A stretch of 64,000 nucleotides of DNA from Aquibacillus albus. Its GTDB lineage: Bacteria; Bacillota; Bacilli; Bacillales; Amphibacillaceae. Each line of letters opens with the position of its first letter. Within the stretch, counting starts at the first letter, position 1. The stretch lies in assembly GCF_016908325.1 (NCBI RefSeq), contig NZ_JAFBDR010000011.1, forward strand, positions 1 to 64,000, in the 5' to 3' direction. The position numbers and the translations under genes are program-made. The notes below the pieces were generated by a model. It was not told the DNA's origin. It did no database searches and saw nothing but the letters and a program-made list of their open reading frames with translations. This document shows positions 38,022 through 51,156 of this stretch, piece by piece.

Positions 38022-38117
38022 CTTTAAATAAGTCCCGTGAGGCTTACAAGGTTGCTTTAGGATTCGTGTGTCAACTACACGACTACCTCTTTGCAGCCTT
38101 GCAAGGAGGTTTTTTTA
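38022..38117 (+). promoter_or_regulatory. PyrR attenuator 2 (pyrR-pyrP)
   Basis: The PyrR-binding loop AGTCCCGTGAGGCTT is at 38031-38045. The terminator (38085-38115) pairs ACCTCTTTGCA with TGCAAGGAGGT, with T7 after it. It controls pyrP and the downstream pyr genes. Confidence 0.93.
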
Positions 38118-38167
38118 TTCAACAAAAACAGACAATGGAACAGATATAGATAGAGGAGGAAATACGA

Positions 38168-39547
38168 ATGGCAGATAAAGATATGGTAATGGACGTAAAT
38201 GAGGTACCTAAGGTTCCACGGTGGTTTATATTAAGTATTCAGCATCTATTCGCAATGTTTGGAGCAACGATTTTAGTTCCTTTTTTAACAGATCTTTCTC
38301 CTGCGGTTGCACTGGTATCCAGTGGTCTTGGTACGCTCGCCTATTTAATGATTACAAAAGGAAATGTTCCAGCATATTTAGGTTCGAGTTTTGCGTTTAT
38401 TGCCCCTGTCACTGCTGCAACAGCTGCTAGTGGTGCTGCAGGTGCGATGATGGGTAGTTTTTTAGCAGGTTTAGTTTATGGTTTATTAGCATTATTAATT
38501 TCGGTTTTTGGTCTTAGTTGGTTAATGAGAATTTTACCTCCAATTGTTGTAGGCCCGGTTATTATCGTTATCGGTTTGGGTCTTGCACCGGTTGCTGTCG
38601 ACATGGCGATGAATGTAGATGGCGAATATAGTGGTACTCATTTAACAGTAGCATTATTCACACTGGCAATTACAATACTAGCTTCGATTTTCTTTAAAGG
38701 GTTTTTTGGTTTAATTCCTGTCTTAATTGGTATCGTTTTTGGTTATGTATTTGCGCTGTTCCTAGGTGTTGTTGACACTTCTGGAATTCAATCCTCCTGG
38801 AATGGGATTGTTACTGCAGGCTCGATTGGAGGAGCTATCGTAGCATTTTTCCAAGCGCCGGAATTCATTGTTCCATTTGTTCATTATTCACCAGCAGAAG
38901 TGATTAGTTGGGAAATTGCATTAATTATGGTGCCTGTTGCGATTGTTACAATAGCTGAACACATTGGTGATCAGATGGTACTTTCTAAAGTTGTAGGACG
39001 TAATTTTATTAAAAAACCAGGATTACATCGTTCGATTCTTGGAGATGGAGTAGCAACAGTTATTGCTTCTTGTCTGGGTGGACCACCAAACACTACCTAT
39101 GGCGAAAACATTGGTGTATTAGCAATAACAAGAGTGTTTAGTGTGTTCGTTATTGGAGGAGCGGCTGTACTGGCTATTTGTTTTGGATTTATCGGTCCAA
39201 TTACAGCTACGATCGCTTCTATTCCAGCTGCAGTAATGGGAGGCGTTTCTATCCTATTGTTCGGGATTATAGCATCCAATGGTTTAAGAATGCTAATAGA
39301 TAATCAAGTAGATTTAGGTAACAAACGAAATTTAATTGTTTCTTCCGTCATTCTAGTAATTGGTATTGGAGGAGTTGTTGTACAGGTTGACGTTGCAGGT
39401 GTCGATGTCCAAGTTGCTGGTATGGCATTATCCGCTATTATTGGAGTCATTTTAAACCTAGTATTGCCAGGTAAAGAGTCTGGTTATGGGAATGGAAATA
39501 TGTTTCAAGCCGACGAATCGGTACAAATAAATAGTGATTCTCAATAA
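38168..39547 (+). CDS. pyrP: Uracil permease
   Basis: The 459-residue NCS2-family transporter has about 14 membrane segments and imports uracil by proton symport. Family segments are QHLFAMFGATILVPFLTDLSPAVALVSSGLGTL, YLGSSFAFIAPV and the PNTTYGENIGVLAITRV signature, with the transport-site Glu in IAEHIGDQ. AGAGGAGG precedes ATG 38168. A leader of 75 bp without a canonical PyrR loop separates it from pyrB. Confidence 0.95.
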   Translation: MADKDMVMDVNEVPKVPRWFILSIQHLFAMFGATILVPFLTDLSPAVALVSSGLGTLAYLMITKGNVPAYLGSSFAFIAPVTAATAASGAAGAMMGSFLAGLVYGLLALLISVFGLSWLMRILPPIVVGPVIIVIGLGLAPVAVDMAMNVDGEYSGTHLTVALFTLAITILASIFFKGFFGLIPVLIGIVFGYVFALFLGVVDTSGIQSSWNGIVTAGSIGGAIVAFFQAPEFIVPFVHYSPAEVISWEIALIMVPVAIVTIAEHIGDQMVLSKVVGRNFIKKPGLHRSILGDGVATVIASCLGGPPNTTYGENIGVLAITRVFSVFVIGGAAVLAICFGFIGPITATIASIPAAVMGGVSILLFGIIASNGLRMLIDNQVDLGNKRNLIVSSVILVIGIGGVVVQVDVAGVDVQVAGMALSAIIGVILNLVLPGKESGYGNGNMFQADESVQINSDSQ

Positions 39548-39623
39548 AAAAGGTGAGACTGTTCTAACCATACTCCATCAATAGAGTGAGTCCGGACAGT
39601 CCTTTAATCAAAGGAGGAGCAGT
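39548..39623 (+). promoter_or_regulatory. Short pyrP-pyrB leader with a hairpin but no canonical PyrR loop
   Basis: GACTGTTC pairs with GGACAGTC (one G-U pair) around an inner ACTC/GAGT stem, followed by CCTTTAATC. GTGAGACTG near 39553 resembles the end of the PyrR loop (GTGAGGCTG), but the AGTCCC half is missing. B. subtilis has a third attenuator here; this may be a remnant or a simple attenuating hairpin. Confidence 0.5.
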
Positions 39624-40550
39624 ATGAAAAATTTTGTATCCATGAAACATTATTCAAAGCATGAGCTATTACAACTAATTAAGCTTGCCAATGACATTGA
39701 ACAGCATGGAATCCAACCATTTAATCAGCAATTATTTGCTGCCAATCTTTTTTTCGAACCTAGTACGAGAACAAAAATGAGTTTTGTTGTTGCACAAAGA
39801 AAGTTGGGTTTAGAGGTCTTAGACTTTATGAGTGATGTTTCAAGTGTCAAAAAAGGAGAAAGTGTTTATGATACTGCAAAAACGTTTGAATCAATAGGAG
39901 CATCACTATTAGTCGTACGACATCCTCAGGATAATGTTGTTCATCAGTTAGCCAATCAGATTACCGTCCCGATTATTAATGCTGGAGATGGAAAAGGAGA
40001 ACATCCAACCCAATGCTTACTGGATTTATTAACTATTTACCAAGAGTTCGAAAAATTTTCTGGATTGAAAGTAGGAATCATTGGTGACATTAAGCATAGT
40101 CGTGTAGCACGTTCCAATGCTTATGCATTATCAACACTAGGAGCAAAGGTTTATTTATCCTCTAAAACAGAGTGGCAAGATCATAGTCTTCCTTATCAAT
40201 ATATCGATATTGATGATGCAGTGGAACATTGTGATGTCGTTATGTTTCTAAGAATACAGCATGAGCGTCACGAAAACCAAGCGTCTAATGATCATTATTT
40301 AGAAAAATATGGATTAACAGCCGAACGTGAGAAAAGAATGAAGCCACATGCAATTATTTTACACCCGGCTCCAGTTAATAGAGGTGTTGAAATTGCTGAC
40401 GAATTGGTCGAATGTAATCGTTCAAGAATTTTTAAACAAATGACAAACGGTGTTTCTGCGCGTATGGCAGTTATCTACCGCTTACTTGAAGGGGGAGGAA
40501 TTACACATGAAAAGCCTATTAATCAACGCAAAGCAATTATCAGCAAATAA
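39624..40550 (+). CDS. pyrB: Aspartate carbamoyltransferase catalytic subunit
   Basis: The 308-residue enzyme joins carbamoyl phosphate and aspartate to give carbamoyl-aspartate. The carbamoyl phosphate motif is [11 protein letters not shown] (about residues 48-58), with HPTQCLLDL and the aspartate-site [11 protein letters not shown]. No pyrI-like regulatory subunit is present, as usual in bacilli. AAAGGAGG precedes ATG 39624. The last 44 bp overlap pyrC. Confidence 0.97.
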   Translation: MKNFVSMKHYSKHELLQLIKLANDIEQHGIQPFNQQLFAANLFFEPSTRTKMSFVVAQRKLGLEVLDFMSDVSSVKKGESVYDTAKTFESIGASLLVVRHPQDNVVHQLANQITVPIINAGDGKGEHPTQCLLDLLTIYQEFEKFSGLKVGIIGDIKHSRVARSNAYALSTLGAKVYLSSKTEWQDHSLPYQYIDIDDAVEHCDVVMFLRIQHERHENQASNDHYLEKYGLTAEREKRMKPHAIILHPAPVNRGVEIADELVECNRSRIFKQMTNGVSARMAVIYRLLEGGGITHEKPINQRKAIISK

Positions 40551-41808
40551 TCAAATGGAATCTTGTGAAATTCTAATAAACAATGGCGTGATTGAAGAAA
40601 TCGGTCAGGATTTACCGAAAGACGATGCAGCGCTCATTGATTGTAAAGGTCAGCTAGTAACACCGGGTTTTGTAGATGTTCATGTCCATTTAAGAGAACC
40701 TGGTGGTGAGGCGAAGGAAACGATTGAGACGGGTACGAAAGCTGCTGCAAGAGGTGGTTACACAACGCTTTGCGCGATGCCGAATACAAGACCCGTGCCG
40801 GATCATCCTAAAACGCTTCGGCAAATTGTAGATAGAATGGAAAAGACTGGACATGTTCGTGTGCTACCATATGCATCAATAACAGAAAGATTATTAGGAG
40901 AAACATTAACAGATATGGAAGGCCTTAAAGATGCTGGTGCATTTGCTTTCACTGACGATGGAGTAGGAATTCAAACGGCAGATATGATGTTACAAGCAAT
41001 GAGTCAGGCTGCAAAGTTAAACATACCAATCGTAGCACATTGTGAAGATAATTCCTTAATTCATAAAGGAGTCATTCATGAAGGTGAAACAAGTAAAAAA
41101 CTTGATATTCCAGGTATTCCATCTATCTGTGAATCTGTTCAAATAGCAAGAGATGTATTGTTGGCAGAGGCTACAGGATGTCATTACCATGTATGTCATG
41201 TAAGTACAAAGGAATCTGTACGAGTGATTCGCGATGCAAAAAAGGCTGGGATTCACGTAACAGCAGAGGTTACACCACATCATTTATTATTAAATGAAGA
41301 AGATTTTGATTCCAATGATGCGAATTTCAAAATGAATCCCCCGCTACGCTCGAAAGAAGATCAACAAGCATTAATGGAGGGATTACTAGATGGAACGATT
41401 GATTTCATCGCGACAGACCATGCTCCACATACAGAAGAAGAAAAAGAGCAAGGATTAATGCTCGCTCCATTTGGAATTGTAGGACTCGAAACAGCCTTTG
41501 GTTTACTGCACACGCATCTTGTTGAAACAGGAAAAATTACCTTAAAACAGCTTATTGACTGGATGACAGTAAAACCTGCGAATGTATTTCATCTACCCTA
41601 TGGTGAATTAACAGTTGGTTCTGCTGCAGATTTAACCGTTATTGATTTAGAGAGACAAACAACGATTAATAAAAATAATTTTTATTCAAAAGGGAAAAAC
41701 ACTCCGTTCCATGATTGGGAGGTCACTGGTGCACCAGTTCTAACCATGGTTTCTGGAAAAATCGTCTTTGAGGAGGCTTCTTATGGAAAAACGACAACTC
41801 GTGCTTGA
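40507..41808 (+). CDS. pyrC: Dihydroorotase
   Basis: The 433-residue zinc amidohydrolase (class I) closes carbamoyl-aspartate to dihydroorotate. The zinc-binding motif is [10 protein letters not shown] (about residues 57-66); further metal or catalytic residues lie in [15 protein letters not shown] and [11 protein letters not shown] 40507 has GGGGGAGGAA upstream inside pyrB; an earlier in-frame ATG 40450 has none. The end overlaps pyrAA by 26 bp. Confidence 0.97.
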   Translation: MKSLLINAKQLSANNQMESCEILINNGVIEEIGQDLPKDDAALIDCKGQLVTPGFVDVHVHLREPGGEAKETIETGTKAAARGGYTTLCAMPNTRPVPDHPKTLRQIVDRMEKTGHVRVLPYASITERLLGETLTDMEGLKDAGAFAFTDDGVGIQTADMMLQAMSQAAKLNIPIVAHCEDNSLIHKGVIHEGETSKKLDIPGIPSICESVQIARDVLLAEATGCHYHVCHVSTKESVRVIRDAKKAGIHVTAEVTPHHLLLNEEDFDSNDANFKMNPPLRSKEDQQALMEGLLDGTIDFIATDHAPHTEEEKEQGLMLAPFGIVGLETAFGLLHTHLVETGKITLKQLIDWMTVKPANVFHLPYGELTVGSAADLTVIDLERQTTINKNNFYSKGKNTPFHDWEVTGAPVLTMVSGKIVFEEASYGKTTTRA

Positions 41809-42898
41809 GGATGGCACCACGTTTATTGGAACTGCATTTGGTAGTACAGAAGCAAAGGTTGGTGAAGTAGTATTTAATACGGGTATGACAGGATATCAAG
41901 AGATACTCTCTGACCCATCTTATTGTGGTCAAATGGTTACGATGACGTATCCGCTAATTGGTAACTATGGAATCAATCGAGATGACTTTGAAACAATTAC
42001 ACCATCTATCCACGGATTAATAGTGAAGGAAGCATGTGACTTTCCTTCTAACTTCCGTAATGATGAAAGCTTGGACAGTTATTTGAAGGCTAATCATATT
42101 CCTGGCATCGCTGGAATTGATACTAGGAAACTAACGAAAATTATCCGTCAATACGGGACGATGAAAGGCATTATCACCTCTGTTAACCAATCAAAGGAAG
42201 AAGCAACTTCCTATATGGCACAAACACCTGCCATGCATGATCAAGTAAAACAGGTGTCAACGGTAAAGCCATATGTTGTTCCGGGACGTGGTTACCGAAT
42301 TGTCTTAGTGGATTTTGGAATGAAACACGGTATTTTGCGAGAATTAACGAAAAGAAATTGCCATGTGACAGTTGTTCCTTATAACTATACCGCTGAAAGT
42401 ATTCTACGATTAAAACCTGATGGCGTCATGCTTACGAATGGACCAGGGGATCCCAAGGATGTTCCTGAAGCAATTGATATGATTAAGAGTCTGGTAGGTA
42501 AAGTACCTATCTTCGGAATATGTTTAGGTCACCAGTTACTTGCACTTGCCTGTGGAGCAGACACAGAAAAATTGAAGTTTGGTCATCGCGGTTCGAACCA
42601 TCCGGTTAAAGATTTGGTTGTAAATAAAACGTATATTACTTCACAGAATCACGGATATACCGTTAAATTAGAGTCGTTAAAAGAAACAGCATTAAAATTA
42701 ACACAAATTGCATTAAACGACCAAACTGTTGAGGGAATTCAACATGAAAAATACCCTGTGTTTTCGGTACAATATCATCCAGAAAGCTCACCAGGACCAG
42801 ATGATACGAATCATTTATTTGATGAGTTTTTAGCAAAGATTAAATTCCATCATTCTACCATCAAGGAGGAAACTTCATGCCTAAGCGTACAGATATAA
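41783..42898 (+). CDS. pyrAA: Carbamoyl phosphate synthase small subunit (pyrimidine-specific)
   Basis: The 371-residue glutaminase subunit supplies ammonia to PyrAB. The class I amidotransferase triad is Cys in GICLGHQLL and His/Glu in [10 protein letters not shown]. The N-terminal domain begins [23 protein letters not shown] 41783 follows GAGGAGG inside pyrC. It overlaps pyrAB by 22 bp. It belongs to the pyrimidine operon, so an arginine-specific carA may exist elsewhere. Confidence 0.96.
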   Translation: MEKRQLVLEDGTTFIGTAFGSTEAKVGEVVFNTGMTGYQEILSDPSYCGQMVTMTYPLIGNYGINRDDFETITPSIHGLIVKEACDFPSNFRNDESLDSYLKANHIPGIAGIDTRKLTKIIRQYGTMKGIITSVNQSKEEATSYMAQTPAMHDQVKQVSTVKPYVVPGRGYRIVLVDFGMKHGILRELTKRNCHVTVVPYNYTAESILRLKPDGVMLTNGPGDPKDVPEAIDMIKSLVGKVPIFGICLGHQLLALACGADTEKLKFGHRGSNHPVKDLVVNKTYITSQNHGYTVKLESLKETALKLTQIALNDQTVEGIQHEKYPVFSVQYHPESSPGPDDTNHLFDEFLAKIKFHHSTIKEETSCLSVQI

Positions 42899-45800
42899 AT
42901 AAAATTCTAGTCATTGGATCAGGTCCGATTGTCATTGGTCAAGCAGCAGAGTTCGATTATTCAGGAACACAAGCGTGCCAATCTTTAAAAGAAGAAGGTT
43001 ATACAGTTGTATTGGCAAATTCTAACCCAGCTACTATTATGACTGATCATACGATTGCTGATACTGTCTATATGGAGCCCTTAACGGTAGAGTTTTTAAT
43101 GAAAATCATTCGTAAGGAAAGACCGGATGCAGTGTTACCGACACTTGGCGGTCAAACTGGATTAAATTTAGCTGTAGCCTTAGAAGAAAGTGGAATTTTA
43201 GAGGAATGTAACACGGAATTATTAGGAACATCTTTAGATGCCATCCAACAAGCAGAGGATAGAGAGAAATTCCGTACACTAATGAACGAGTTAAACGAAC
43301 CAGTTCCTGAAAGTATGATTGTCAATACTGTTGATCAAGCGCTAGATTTTGCAAATGAAATAGGGTTTCCTGTCATTGTTCGCCCAGCCTATACGCTTGG
43401 TGGAACTGGTGGGGGCATGTGTTACAGCGAACAGGAATTAAAAGAAATTACTAGAAACGGCTTAGCATTATCACCTGTAAATCAATGCTTAATCGAAAGG
43501 AATATTGCTGGATTTAAAGAGGTTGAATATGAGGTAATGCGTGATAATAATGACCAAGCTATCGTTGTGTGTAACATGGAAAATATTGATCCGGTTGGGA
43601 TTCATACTGGTGATTCGATTGTTACGGCACCGTCTCAAACATTGAGCGATCGTGAATATCAAATGCTCAGAAATGCCTCGTTAAAAATTATCCGCGCCTT
43701 AAAAATAGAAGGTGGCTGTAACGTGCAACTTGCATTGGATCCCGATAGCTTCCAATATTACATCATTGAAGTTAATCCGAGGGTAAGTCGTTCATCCGCT
43801 CTAGCTTCCAAAGCGACGGGTTATCCAATTGCAAAAATTGCCGCTAAAATTGCTGTTGGACTAACGTTAGATGAAATAATTAATCCGATTACTGGAACTA
43901 CGTATGCTTGTTATGAACCAGCACTTGACTACGTCGTAACAAAGTTACCTAGGTTCCCGTTTGATAAGTTTGCGTCCGGAAATCGTACACTTGGGACACA
44001 AATGAAAGCAACTGGTGAAGTGATGGCTATCGGAAGAACATTTGAAGAGTCATTGCTAAAAGGAGTACGGTCAGTAGATATAAGTGGAGAGGACTTATGG
44101 ATAGAAAGTCTAACAGATTTGACCGAAGAAGAATTAAAGACAAGATTAATAAAGCCTGATGATGAACGAATTTATATTCTAGCCGAAGCTATTCGACGTG
44201 GATTTACGGTTGACGAACTATTTGAACTTACTAAAATCGATCGTTACTTCTTAACAAAAATGCAGAAGGTTATCAATCTTGAGCAAAGTCTAATTAGCGA
44301 ACAGGGTTCACACTCTCTTCTTCTTGAGGCTAAACAATCTGGTTTTTCTGATGCTCAGGTTGCTAGACTTTGGAATATGGAAGTTGATGATATTTATCAA
44401 CTACGCATGGAATTAGGAATGCACCCCGTTTATAAAATGGTTGATACGTGTGCAGCTGAATTTGAGTCAGAAACACCGTATTTTTATAGCACGTATGAGG
44501 AAGAAAACGAATCGGTTGTTACTAATCGTAAAAAGGTGCTTGTACTTGGATCAGGACCGATTCGAATTGGTCAAGGTATTGAGTTTGATTATGCTACCGT
44601 TCATTCGGTGCTTGCCTTGAAAGAGGCTGGATATGAAGCGATTATTATGAACAATAATCCAGAGACCGTTTCTACTGATTTTAGTGTGTCCGACAAATTA
44701 TATTTTGAGCCGTTAACATTAGAAGATGTTATGCATGTGATTGAGTTAGAACAGCCAATTGGAGTGATTGTACAATTTGGTGGCCAAACAGCAATCAATT
44801 TAGCAGACGGATTAGAGCGTAGAGGGGTTAACATTTTAGGTACTTGTTTAGAAGCTATTGATACAGCTGAAGATCGAGATAAATTTGAACAATTACTTGG
44901 TGAGCTGGAAATACCACAACCAAAAGGTAAAAGTGTACGTCAGCTGGACCAAGCAATCGATACAGCAAACGAAATTGGATACCCTGTATTGGTTCGTCCA
45001 TCTTACGTGATCGGCGGAAGTCAGATGGAAATCGTTTATAACGACGATGAGCTATATAGCTATTTAAACAAAACCAATCATATTAAACACAAGCATCCTG
45101 TTTTGATTGATAAATATTTAACAGGAATTGAAATGGAAGTAGATGCAATTAGTGACGGAGAAACGACAATCATTCCTGGAATTATGGAACACATTGAACG
45201 TGCTGGGGTTCACTCTGGTGATTCCATTGCTGTCTATCCAACTCAAAGAATTAGCCAAGAAGTGAAGCAAAAATGTGAAGAGATTACAATGAAAATCGCT
45301 GCTCGTTTACAAGTAAAAGGGCTAATTAATATTCAATTTGTTGTCCATCAAAATGAAGTGTATGTGTTGGAGGTAAACCCTCGTGCAAGTAGAACGATAC
45401 CATTTTTAAGTAAAATTACTGGTGTGACGATGGCAAATCTAGCAACAAGATGTATCTTAGGGCAAACCTTAAAGGAACTAGGCTATCAGCCCGGTGTTTT
45501 ACCAGAACCAGATCACGTTTCTGTAAAAGTACCTGTTTTTTCCTTCGAGAAACTGAGAAGTGTTGATACCCTGTTAGGACCTGAAATGAAGTCAACTGGT
45601 GAAGCGATTGGTAGGGACAAAACATTAGAAAAAGCATTATACAAAGGCTTAATTGCTTCCGGATTATCAATTCCAATGGAAGGCTCGGTACTATTAACAG
45701 TAGCTGATAAAGACAAAGAGGAAACAGCAGAAATTGGAAGAAGATTCCATCAGTTAGGATTTCAATTATATGCCACAGAAGGAACAGCAGCATACTTGTG

Positions 45801-46073
45801 TGATTTAGGATTACCTGTAACACAAGTTGGAAAAATTGGATCAGAAGGTACAACTGTGCTATCCATTATTGAAGATGGTGAAGTTCAATTTGTCGTAAAT
45901 ACAATCACTTCAGGGTTACAGCCACGTTCAGATGGATTTCGGATTCGTAGGGAAGCAGTTGAACATGGAATTGCTTGCTTAACAAGTTTAGATACAGCTG
46001 AAGCTATTTTAAATGTCATTGATTCAACAACCTTTACAGCTAGACCGGTTGTTGAAAGAAAGGCTGTTGTATT

Positions 46074-46077
<4 letters not shown>
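42877..46077 (+). CDS. pyrAB: Carbamoyl phosphate synthase large subunit
   Basis: The 1066-residue protein has two homologous ATP-grasp halves: the carboxyphosphate domain (from [20 protein letters not shown]) and the carbamoyl phosphate domain ([19 protein letters not shown], about residue 555). An oligomerisation region and a C-terminal MGS-like regulatory domain (about 930-1066) follow. It uses bicarbonate, ammonia from PyrAA and two ATP. The start has AAGGAGG. The stop overlaps pyrK in GTGA. Confidence 0.97.
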
Positions 46078-48438
<2,361 letters not shown>

Positions 48439-48455
<17 letters not shown>

Positions 48456-49065
48456 AATAGCTAAAGAATTATACAACATTGAGGCGATTCAAATTAAGGC
48501 GGATCGTTCTTTTACGTGGACATCAGGAATTCAATCACCTATTTACTGTGATAATCGATTAACGTTATCTTATCCATCTGTAAGAGAAAAAATTGCCAAT
48601 GCATTTATTCAAATTATTAATAATATGGATCAAAGACCAGATGTAATAGCTGGTTGTGCAACAGCTGGTATTCCACATGCTGCATGGATTGCACAAAAAT
48701 TGGGATTACCGATGGTGTATGTCCGTTCAAAGCCAAAAGGGCATGGAAAGGGCAACCAAATAGAAGGTGAAATTAAACGTGGACAAAAAGTAATCGTTAT
48801 AGAAGATTTAATTTCTACTGGAGGATCATCGATTAATGCTGCATTAGCTTTACGGGAAGCAGGAGCAGATATTTTAGGAGTATTAGCAATCTTCACGTAT
48901 GGCCTAGCTCATGCTTCTGAAAATTTCGAGGCAAATGATATCCAATTATCTACGATTACAAATTTTGATATTTTACTAAATGAATTAGTAAGCTTAGGTA
49001 AACTAGATGAAAAGGATCAACAGAGCTTGATTGAATGGCGAGATGATTTGGTCTTGAGTAATTAG
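48439..49065 (+). CDS. pyrE: Orotate phosphoribosyltransferase
   Basis: The 208-residue enzyme joins orotate and PRPP to give OMP. The PRPP motif is VIVIEDLISTGGSSINAA (about residues 115-132), and YVRSKPKGHGKGNQIEG is the catalytic flexible loop. GAGGAG precedes ATG 48439. It is the last gene of the pyr operon and is followed by a terminator shared with the convergent rqcH. Confidence 0.96.
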
Positions 49066-49133
49066 CATTTACTAAAATAATTCTGACTGTTTTTGGTTTG
49101 AAGTAAAACACATGGCTCTTTAAAGTTATGATG

Positions 49134-49170
49134 AAAAAAAGACCAAATCGCATGGTGATTTGGTCTTTTT
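49134..49170. terminator. Bidirectional terminator between pyrE and rqcH
   Basis: AAAAAGACCAAATC and GATTTGGTCTTTTT pair perfectly around a 7-nt loop, with A and T runs on both sides, so the hairpin suits both convergent transcripts. Confidence 0.9.
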
Positions 49171-49238
49171 AAATTTACTAAGCTATAGTAACCTTTTTTG
49201 TTTGATGAAGAGGAACGAATAAAAATCGTAAAATATTA

Positions 49239-50963
49239 TTATTCTTCCTTGTTTTTGTTCTTACGTAATGCTTTTATTGTTTCTTCATTTGGTGTAACAA
49301 AAATGGTTTTTTGATTTTCATAAGTTACAAATCCTGGTTTTGCTCCGCTTGGTTTTCGAACATGACGGATGGAAGTATAATCAACAGGAACAGAAGATGA
49401 ATTTTTTGATTTACTGAAGTATGCAGCAAGCTCGGCACCTTCCATCAATGTCTTTTCACTAGGATTTGAATCGCGAATAACAACATGTGATCCTGGAATG
49501 TTTTTCGTATGAAGCCAAATATCATCCCTTGCAGCTAGTCGGTTTGTAAGATACTCATTTTGTTTATTATTTTTACCAACTAATAATAATGTTCCGTCAC
49601 TGGCATAAAAGGTTTCTGGTTGAGGTTTTGTCGGTTTATTACGTTTGTTCTTTTTGTTAGCTCGTGCTTTTAAATAGCCTTCTTCTTGCAGCTCTTCACG
49701 AATTTCATTAATATCTTGTTCTCTTGCACCTTCAATTTGTTGGATTAACTCATCCATATAATTAATTTCTTGTTTAGCCTTTGTTATTTCTTGCTCAACC
49801 ATTTGCTTTGACTTTTTTAATTTTTGATAGGTTTTAAAATATGCCTGTGCGTTTTCACTTGGACTTTTATTAGGATTTAAATGAATAGTAATTTCTTTCT
49901 GTTCTGGGTCGTAGTAATCGATCACAGTTGCCTCTTTATCCCCAAACTTTAATGCGTGCATGTTTGCTGTTAATAATTCACCATACCGTTGATATTCTGC
50001 TGCTCGCTCTGATTTTACAATGGTTTGTTCATGCTTTTTAATCTTTCGTTCATTTTTATCTCGTTCGTTTTTAAGAAAACGTAAAAGATCTCCAGCTTGC
50101 TGCTTTACGCGATCTCGTTCCGCTTTTCCAGAATAAAACTTATCAAGCATTTCACTTGTTGTGTCAAAACGGATTTTACTTCCTTCTATCGAGGATAATG
50201 AAACCACGTAAAAGATTTCTTTTTTTGATTGGATAATCTGTGGTTCATAAGCATGATCCAGAATAGCTGATTGAATATCTTTAAATGCCTGCTTATAGTT
50301 GTCAATGGATCCTAGTCCGGATCGATAAATAATCTCTGTAGAAATTAATGGTGAAAACCCCATGAACTGATTCACGATTTGTTTGTCTAACTTTCCGGAA
50401 TTAAAATCTAGCTTTTTTATAAACGTATCCTCATCAATGGTTAATGGGTTAATTTTTCCGTGATCAGGAGGGTATTTATATTCTTGTCCAGGCATAATTG
50501 TACGAAATCTATTTTGAGAAGGCGGGATATGCTTAATGCTGTCTAATATATGCCCTTTCTCTTGGTCAATTAAGTGTATGTTACTGTGTTTCCCCATTAA
50601 TTCAACAATGATGGTTTTACGAGTCTCGTCTCCAATTTCATTCTTCCCTCTAAAATGAAAGAGAACAATCCGTTCATTTTCGTGTTGCTCTATTTTTTCC
50701 AAAAAACTACCAACAAGATGTTTTCGTAACAACATGCAAAACATTGGAGGTTCTTTAGGATTTTGGTATGTTTCAGATGTTACATGAAATCGAGCATAGC
50801 TTGGATGTGAAGATAATAATAATGAGTGATTTTTCCCAGAACTTCTTATGATAAAAAGAAGTTCAGTTTCTGTTGGCTGGTAAATTTTCATTATTCTACC
50901 TGAGGCTAATGCTTGATTTAGTTCGTGAGTAATCGCCCGAGTGACGATACCGTCGAAAGCCAT
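49239..50963 (-). CDS. rqcH: Ribosome quality control protein RqcH (NFACT family, YloA/FbpA)
   Basis: The 574-residue protein has NFACT-N (about residues 1-270), helix-hairpin-helix and long coiled-coil (about 280-430) and NFACT-R domains (about 450-560, DIWLHTKNIPGSHVVI). In B. subtilis RqcH recruits tRNA-Ala to stalled 50S subunits and adds alanine tails for proteolysis. Family members were also called fibronectin-binding proteins. The Asp-Arg pair expected at 97-98 reads Glu97-Arg98. GAGGTG precedes the start. It lies between the pyr operon and a P-type ATPase, as yloA does. Confidence 0.93.
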   Translation of the reverse strand: MAFDGIVTRAITHELNQALASGRIMKIYQPTETELLFIIRSSGKNHSLLLSSHPSYARFHVTSETYQNPKEPPMFCMLLRKHLVGSFLEKIEQHENERIVLFHFRGKNEIGDETRKTIIVELMGKHSNIHLIDQEKGHILDSIKHIPPSQNRFRTIMPGQEYKYPPDHGKINPLTIDEDTFIKKLDFNSGKLDKQIVNQFMGFSPLISTEIIYRSGLGSIDNYKQAFKDIQSAILDHAYEPQIIQSKKEIFYVVSLSSIEGSKIRFDTTSEMLDKFYSGKAERDRVKQQAGDLLRFLKNERDKNERKIKKHEQTIVKSERAAEYQRYGELLTANMHALKFGDKEATVIDYYDPEQKEITIHLNPNKSPSENAQAYFKTYQKLKKSKQMVEQEITKAKQEINYMDELIQQIEGAREQDINEIREELQEEGYLKARANKKNKRNKPTKPQPETFYASDGTLLLVGKNNKQNEYLTNRLAARDDIWLHTKNIPGSHVVIRDSNPSEKTLMEGAELAAYFSKSKNSSSVPVDYTSIRHVRKPSGAKPGFVTYENQKTIFVTPNEETIKALRKNKNKEE

Positions 50964-51086
50964 TTGTATTCACCTCATTTATATTTAAAAATAGTTGTTT
51001 CAATGATTTTGCAGCTTTCATTCAATCTGGTAAAACCAGTATTAACCTAGCTATCAAAGACGCACTTCTTTTTCACCTAGTTACTT

Positions 51087-51095
51087 ATTATAGCA
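51087..51095 (-). promoter_or_regulatory. Extended -10 promoter for rqcH
   Basis: On the minus strand the site reads TGCTATAAT, a TGn-extended perfect -10. It lies about 125 bp before the rqcH start. The -35 is weak. Confidence 0.6.
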
Positions 51096-51156
51096 TTTTT
51101 TAGGACAAGTCTGAATACATTTATAGTGACTGAACTAGTATATGGGGGAATGCGAT

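Noticed and set aside
45416-45853. 145-codon frame opposite pyrAB
   Set aside because: Antisense to the conserved C-terminal part of the carbamoyl phosphate synthase; no ribosome binding site.
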